From Branchiostoma floridae (lineage: Eukaryota > Chordata > Leptocardii > Amphioxiformes > Branchiostomatidae), in NCBI RefSeq assembly GCF_000003815.2, contig NC_049979.1, positions 20,802,909 through 20,864,908 of the forward strand: 62,000 nucleotides of DNA, written 5' to 3'. The notes beneath the pieces are model-generated. The model saw only the letters and a program-made list of their open reading frames with translations, had not been told where the DNA came from and searched no databases. Position 1 is the first letter of the stretch. Each line of letters begins with the position of its first letter. Positions 57,360-62,000 of this stretch are shown here, in pieces. The translations under genes and the position numbers were made by a program.

Positions 57360-58115
57360 CTATGTGTTAACCAGAGAGAACACTTGGTCTGTCCCGGGGA
57401 GAGTGAGGCGGCAGTAAAGGCGCGGTGCGCAGCTGGCCCGGACCGTGTTGCGCGCTGTCCGATGGGACCCATTCCAACGGAGAAATCCGTCACGCGCCGC
57501 CGGCCACAACCGCACCTGTGCCCCCCTCACCTACCACTCATCTCACGTACCACCAGGCCCGGCCGAGGTGTCGTAAAATATGGCCGGAGTAATGGCCAAG
57601 AAACGGGATATCCGATAGAACGCTCTGTCATTACAACATCGATTTTTCCATCCGACCCTTTTGTGGGCCGTTAACCTTTAAATCACCGTGCAGGAAAAGT
57701 ACCGATTCACATCGAAATAAAGTACATCTCTAAAACGAGATGATCTACACACCCCGCCGTTTTTTTACCTGGAACGTAACGGCCGCCCTTTTAAAAGCCA
57801 CGCTTGCGGGAAATGCGCGCGCCGGCGGTTGGCGAGGTCGCGAATCAATTTAGCTTTCCGGTCGCGAAGCTGCTGGAAAAGTTCGGGCTGTTTGGATCAG
57901 CGCCCCGCGGCAATCATCGCGTGACATTCGGTGACGGAGATCATGAGCGGCAATCATGGCGTGGAGACACCGGGGTGTCGGCGGGCGGTCCCTCGGGAGC
58001 CGGGGGAGGGCAGGCGGGGACGGTGAACTGTGACAGCCCCATCTGCCGTCTCGGGATCATCCTGCCGCACTTCCTCGTTGCCCGGTCGTCCCGTTATCGA
58101 TTAAACATGATGACG
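57360..58115. promoter_or_regulatory. CpG-rich non-coding block 2
   Basis: High density of CG dinucleotides, including CGCGCGCCGG near 57816-57825, and a repeated motif CGGCAATCAT-GCGTG near 57909 and 57949. ORFs at 57384-57674 and 57804-58160 are likely by-products of stop-poor GC-rich sequence. Possibly a CpG-island promoter or enhancer. Confidence 0.3.
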
Positions 58116-60584
58116 CCATTTAGAAATTTAAAAAAACGTCTTCACCAAATGTCAAAATAATTTGTTTTCTTTTTACAAATGGAGTTCCGTTTACACTCTA
58201 GTCTGAGAAACCTTGGGGGTCAAAACATAATTTACCCAAGAGTAACTGACAACGTGTCAATGTATCTAAGTCATCTATACAGTTGCTTTTTAGGGGGCTG
58301 AACGCAACTTTGAGAAACTAAACGAATGACAAAGTTGCATACGTCGCGCTTTATTTCATCTGTACAATACTCGTACTTTCGTGCAAACTTTCCCCGCAGC
58401 AGCTGCAGCTGCCCTTGGCCTTGTCCTATCACTGTCCTTGGTGCTGAAACCATTGCGCGCGTGTGATAACGCACTCCTGGCAGCATGGTGCTTGTTCTTA
58501 CCATAACACTCCCCGCACCACTACCCTGGGCACCATCCAAAGCAGTTTAAGTAGCTCGAGGGCCGACATGTCTGTGTCCGCCACGGAAGTTGAATGATGC
58601 GGCTTACTGAATGACGCAACCTTGACAAATTGACAGAGATGGCTAGCTGAATTGTGTACATTAGAACATGTTTTTACAGTTCCGATGGCATTAGTATTAT
58701 AGCGATAATTTTTACGATATCTGAGGGTTGAAAAAGCAATGCTCGACGCTCGGTATACGATTCCAACAGGCAAAGTGGCCTTCTTTTCTGTCTTCTATTT
58801 ATTTGCTTCAGGCTTCTTTTTTCTATTCTTTGCCTTTATAAATAACATGTTCTTAGTACTAGTGCTCTCCTTGGAGAATGATTATGAAGAGACGCAATAC
58901 AATTATCGGTGGCCAAGATAAAAAAGAATCTTTTATAATCTCAGTATGTTTTGATGTTCATCCATCAAAATGTCAAAGCCGACATGCCGATAATACACTA
59001 CGCTCCGTATTTGTTCAATACGCCTCCCGTCCTTTCATATCTAATCCCTCACCAGAAAAAGGAATGACTGTCCTCACGACTTTCTTTCTACTCACCGACA
59101 AAAACAAACGCACAGCGCTTCCCGGCACCGATCTCTTTGTTGTGTAATCACAGTTATATCCACCAAGGAAATCCTTCTGAGCCATACTTTCATTCATAAC
59201 ATTAAAGACACAGAAACATTAAACACAGATTTGTTGTGTGGTTTTAACGATACTAGTATATTATCTAGCTTCTTATATAAAGCATTCCGCGTCGGGTTTA
59301 AGAAAAAAAGAGGACTAGTAGATAAATAGAAGTACAGGAACAGAACGCTTCATTTGGATTTTATTAATCATTACTAAAACTGTTAGCGTTACTGCGTAAT
59401 GTTGTATGTAGAATTGTCCCGATTTCTGAAAATCTATTGTATTATAGAACAAATCTGTTGATCTGATGTGTTTTGAATCACACGGAAAGGCATAGATTGA
59501 TAGCACGAACGAAATAACATTGACTGGTAACATATTATAGGGACATTTAAAGTAGAATATGTCAAAAGAGTCCATACAAGACCGATTGATACTATGATAT
59601 TCGATCAACATTCTTTGCACACTATGGGTATCATGAATATTCAAGAACTCATATAATTATTAATTATATTAATAATATTCAAGATTTCATTTCGTTTGTC
59701 AGGATGTCGCATGTTCACACACCTTTAAATAAATGTCAAAAACTGGTAAGCATGAGATTGTTTTAGTTTCGTTTAATGGTAAATGTAAAAATCTTAATTT
59801 AAATGATGTCCTGTATCGTATATTTTCAAAATCTTACTTTGACGATGGTTTCTGAAAGAGAGCTTTCCCATTCATTATCAAAACTCACCTGTACAAAAAT
59901 GTATATTTTCAACGACCTATATTTAAGGAAAAACTTCGTCCCTCTATGCAAAAGTCTATCCGTTATTACGATCAGGCCATGTTGATTTGATTATATGGGT
60001 AGCATTCACGCGAGCATCTACTTTTGTCCATTTGCAAATAAAAAAGTTCGACAAACTGTACATCACACAACGCAGCTAAAAAATGAGCAAATATATAGCG
60101 TAAGTTGCAAAAAATATCGGAAGACGGATATTAATGTTTATGCGAAAGGACAAAGATTAAGATAATAGATTGTCTGGTACACCATACTCCACGTTTTTTT
60201 ATAATTTGCTCAATTTTCCTGATCACATACAGATATCAAAAGGAAGACAGCTTTTTATTTTGGTCAAACGTTCTTTTTATTCGCACGCTCGCATCAGTTT
60301 TGGGGGTTCGAAATGATGTCATCCATATAATGAAATCAACGTGTCCTTATGAAGACTAACATTGCCGCCTTTTGCCTGTAATATCTGAGGTGCTCTGTTG
60401 GAAAAGGTTACAGCAATAGTTCAGGGTGAATATAGGGCGGTCTTGTAATGAAAACATATTGTTGTCGGCTTTCATAAAATGCCAGATTAGTAGCGACCTA
60501 TTGACGTCAAGCGTATGTCACCTAGTTTTATAAGACCTTGTGCAATGTCAGACAGATATTGAGGAGAATGTAGGGAAGGGGAAC
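58116..60584. other. gene-free AT-rich stretch
   Basis: No coding features or repeats recognised beyond simple AT-rich tracts such as 59658-59685. Confidence 0.55.
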
Positions 60585-60672
60585 AGTGTGGTATCGGTGC
60601 GTAATTCACTTTATGGATCGTACGGTTGCGGGTTCGAATCCTATTGGTTGTGCAGAGCTGCGTCTTTTTTTC
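60585..60672 (+). other. tRNA-derived SINE-like remnant with Pol III terminator
   Basis: Perfect B box GGTTCGAATCC at about 60632-60642, an A-box-like TGGTATCGGTGCG about 40 bp upstream, and a T7 run at about 60665-60671 that could terminate Pol III. The cloverleaf stems do not pair well, so it is not a functional tRNA gene. Confidence 0.4.
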
Positions 60673-60854
60673 AGATTTAGGGTTTTAATTAGCGGTCGAC
60701 CCATAACTTGAGAAAATTGAAAAAGAAAACGTTGCCACACTTTGAAAGATTAGAAGTACACCCAATGTTGGTGTAATCATTTGGGCAAGTAATGAAGCAC
60801 TGAGGTCAACTGAGATTTGAAAGACGGTCGCTTAAGACCCCTTCGCTTTGACCT

Positions 60855-61057
60855 CAGCAATCTATTCTCCAAGCCGATCCTACGGTGCCATAAGATACAA
60901 AATGTAGTATCAAAAGCTGGCAGGGGAGTGAAGCCGGCCTAGGAGTGTGTATGCTACCAGGGTGCCCGTCTGACTCCCTTTGGCCGTCCCCACTCCTTGG
61001 CCAGCTTTGATACTATCGTATGCCACCGTAGGATCTGCTTTGAGATTACAGCAATCA
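60855..61057. repeat. ~200-bp imperfect inverted repeat (MITE-like)
   Basis: GATCCTACGGTGCCATAAGA (from 60876) to CAGGGGAGTG, and the inverse CACTCCTTGGCCAGCTTTGA to CACCGTAGGATC (to 61035). Weaker pairing extends outward to about 60855 and 61057. The loop is about 60 bp. No TSD was clear. Confidence 0.75.
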
Positions 61058-61097
61058 GCATTAGGCTCTTATTGACGTGATTGCTTGACACCTCCCT

Positions 61098-61098
<1 letters not shown>

Positions 61099-61141
<43 letters not shown>
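61099..61141. repeat. perfect CA microsatellite, about 21 units
   Basis: Uninterrupted CA repeat just beyond the inverted-repeat element. Confidence 0.95.
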
Positions 61142-61142
<1 letters not shown>

Positions 61143-61559
61143 ACAAATTTTACACAAGCAATACATAGTTAAGAAAGCATGCAGAAACAGATGTATTGTT
61201 TTCTTTGACGACACTAAATAAGACGAATGATATAGTATCAAAAAGTCTACAGATGCAAGAACCTACTTAGTAACGCGAATCTTCACATCTGAGACTGCGT
61301 CATGGTTTCCTCCTTGCTGAAGTATCACTTACTTCCGAAGGGTTCTGCCTTTTTGAGCTCCAAATTCATTAAATTTTAAAATGCACTTGGCAACGGATGT
61401 CTTAAACAGAAGGGAAACTTGTAACATGACGAGAAGACATTGGTGTCGACTTAAGGAAACATTTACGCTGTATCATCTGTAGTTACTACCTTGTGAAAAT
61501 ATTTTTGAACAGCAACAACACATATGGCTAACTTTCCCATGGTGTGACCGAATTCCTAT

Positions 61560-61860
61560 TAATTTCGCCCGGTAATGTCATGCCATTATTACTCATAATC
61601 TTACCCGTTCAGCATGGTCGCCTTTTCCGCATCCATGATAGATGCGTTTTGCTCCTGCAGTTTATTGAATCATTAAAACTGTGATCATCACTAATTATCA
61701 AGTCTGCTTTCAATCATTAGACATCGCCTGAATTTTCAAGCGATCGATGTTGATGCGTATGAATATTCATTAAAGTTGACAGCCCGAAAATTGCCACGAC
61801 GTGTTTTTGCCGCCAAATGTCGCCATGCAAGCGAGAAAGAAATCATAACCGAATACCACC
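61560..61860. promoter_or_regulatory. candidate conserved non-coding element
   Basis: Repeat-free AT-rich block dense in homeodomain-type cores (ATTA and TAAT, for example ACTAATTATCAAG, CAATCATTAG, TATTCATTAAAG) plus a TALE-type TTGACAG. Such clustering is typical of developmental enhancers. No conservation data were available. Confidence 0.25.
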
Positions 61861-62000
61861 TGGAAGAATTCAATACGAATGCTTGGGTTTTAACGCTTAG
61901 TCTCCCTTACGAATTCGAAGTAGCGTTGGTTGTGTCCCTGTAAAATCCCGGTTCCTAATTATTAAGACAAAAGCCCTAAAGGCCATCATCATTTGTCTCC

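Noticed and set aside
57804-58160. 118-codon ORF in CpG-rich DNA
   Set aside because: Low-complexity Gly/Arg-rich translation, no domain; stop-poor because of GC content.
60613-60655. Functional tRNA gene
   Set aside because: B box is perfect but acceptor and T stems do not pair; at best a tRNA-derived remnant.

Overview
The window looks like genomic DNA from a cephalochordate (amphioxus, probably Branchiostoma). This is an inference from long AT-rich introns, a split immunoglobulin-superfamily gene, dense invertebrate-type transposons and repeats, microsatellites and two 100-N assembly gaps. Nothing looks prokaryotic, and no species-level marker is present.

Layout. (1) 1-2200: a single-finger C2H2 protein with an acidic serine-rich centre (181-810), then a roughly 175-bp tandem array built on the palindromic CTCCGGAG core, then a two-copy purine/G-rich repeat. 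(2) 3393-40916: the main gene, on the plus strand. By joining exons with matching phases I reconstruct a type I membrane protein of about 745 residues: signal peptide, five Ig domains (one exon each, all bounded by phase-1 introns), a short stalk, one transmembrane helix and a cytoplasmic tail ending in Ser-Pro-Tyr-Val. It resembles the Kirrel/nephrin, MCAM and nectin adhesion receptors, but I cannot assign an orthologue. The tail region appears to be alternatively spliced: a probable GC-AG intron, tandem acceptors and donors, and two tandemly duplicated acidic exons whose phases make joint inclusion impossible.

(3) Mobile DNA within that gene. The 20-kb first intron holds an apparently intact Ty3/gypsy-like LTR retrotransposon (6804-12569) with identical 160-bp LTRs, a primer binding site, a polypurine tract and one 1628-codon gag-pol frame. 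A 939-bp non-autonomous hAT-like element follows (12906-13844). A decayed Tc1/mariner element with unusually long inverted arms (32738-34387) sits in a later intron.

(4) 40917-62000: no convincing host gene. It contains a possible long 3' UTR, an inverted repeat around an assembly gap, a 2-kb unit flanked by direct repeats, a tandem 250-bp array, a dead LINE reverse-transcriptase C-terminus, an ACCTCCATGAAAT-ended element with a CA microsatellite, tRNA-like remnants, an inverted-repeat element and several CpG-rich, possibly regulatory blocks.

The most interesting items are the complex cytoplasmic-tail splicing of the Ig receptor, the young retrotransposon with a non-canonical RT motif and non-TG/CA LTR ends, and the fold-back Tc1 element. 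I saw no clearly unprecedented biological system. All exon joins are predictions without transcript evidence.
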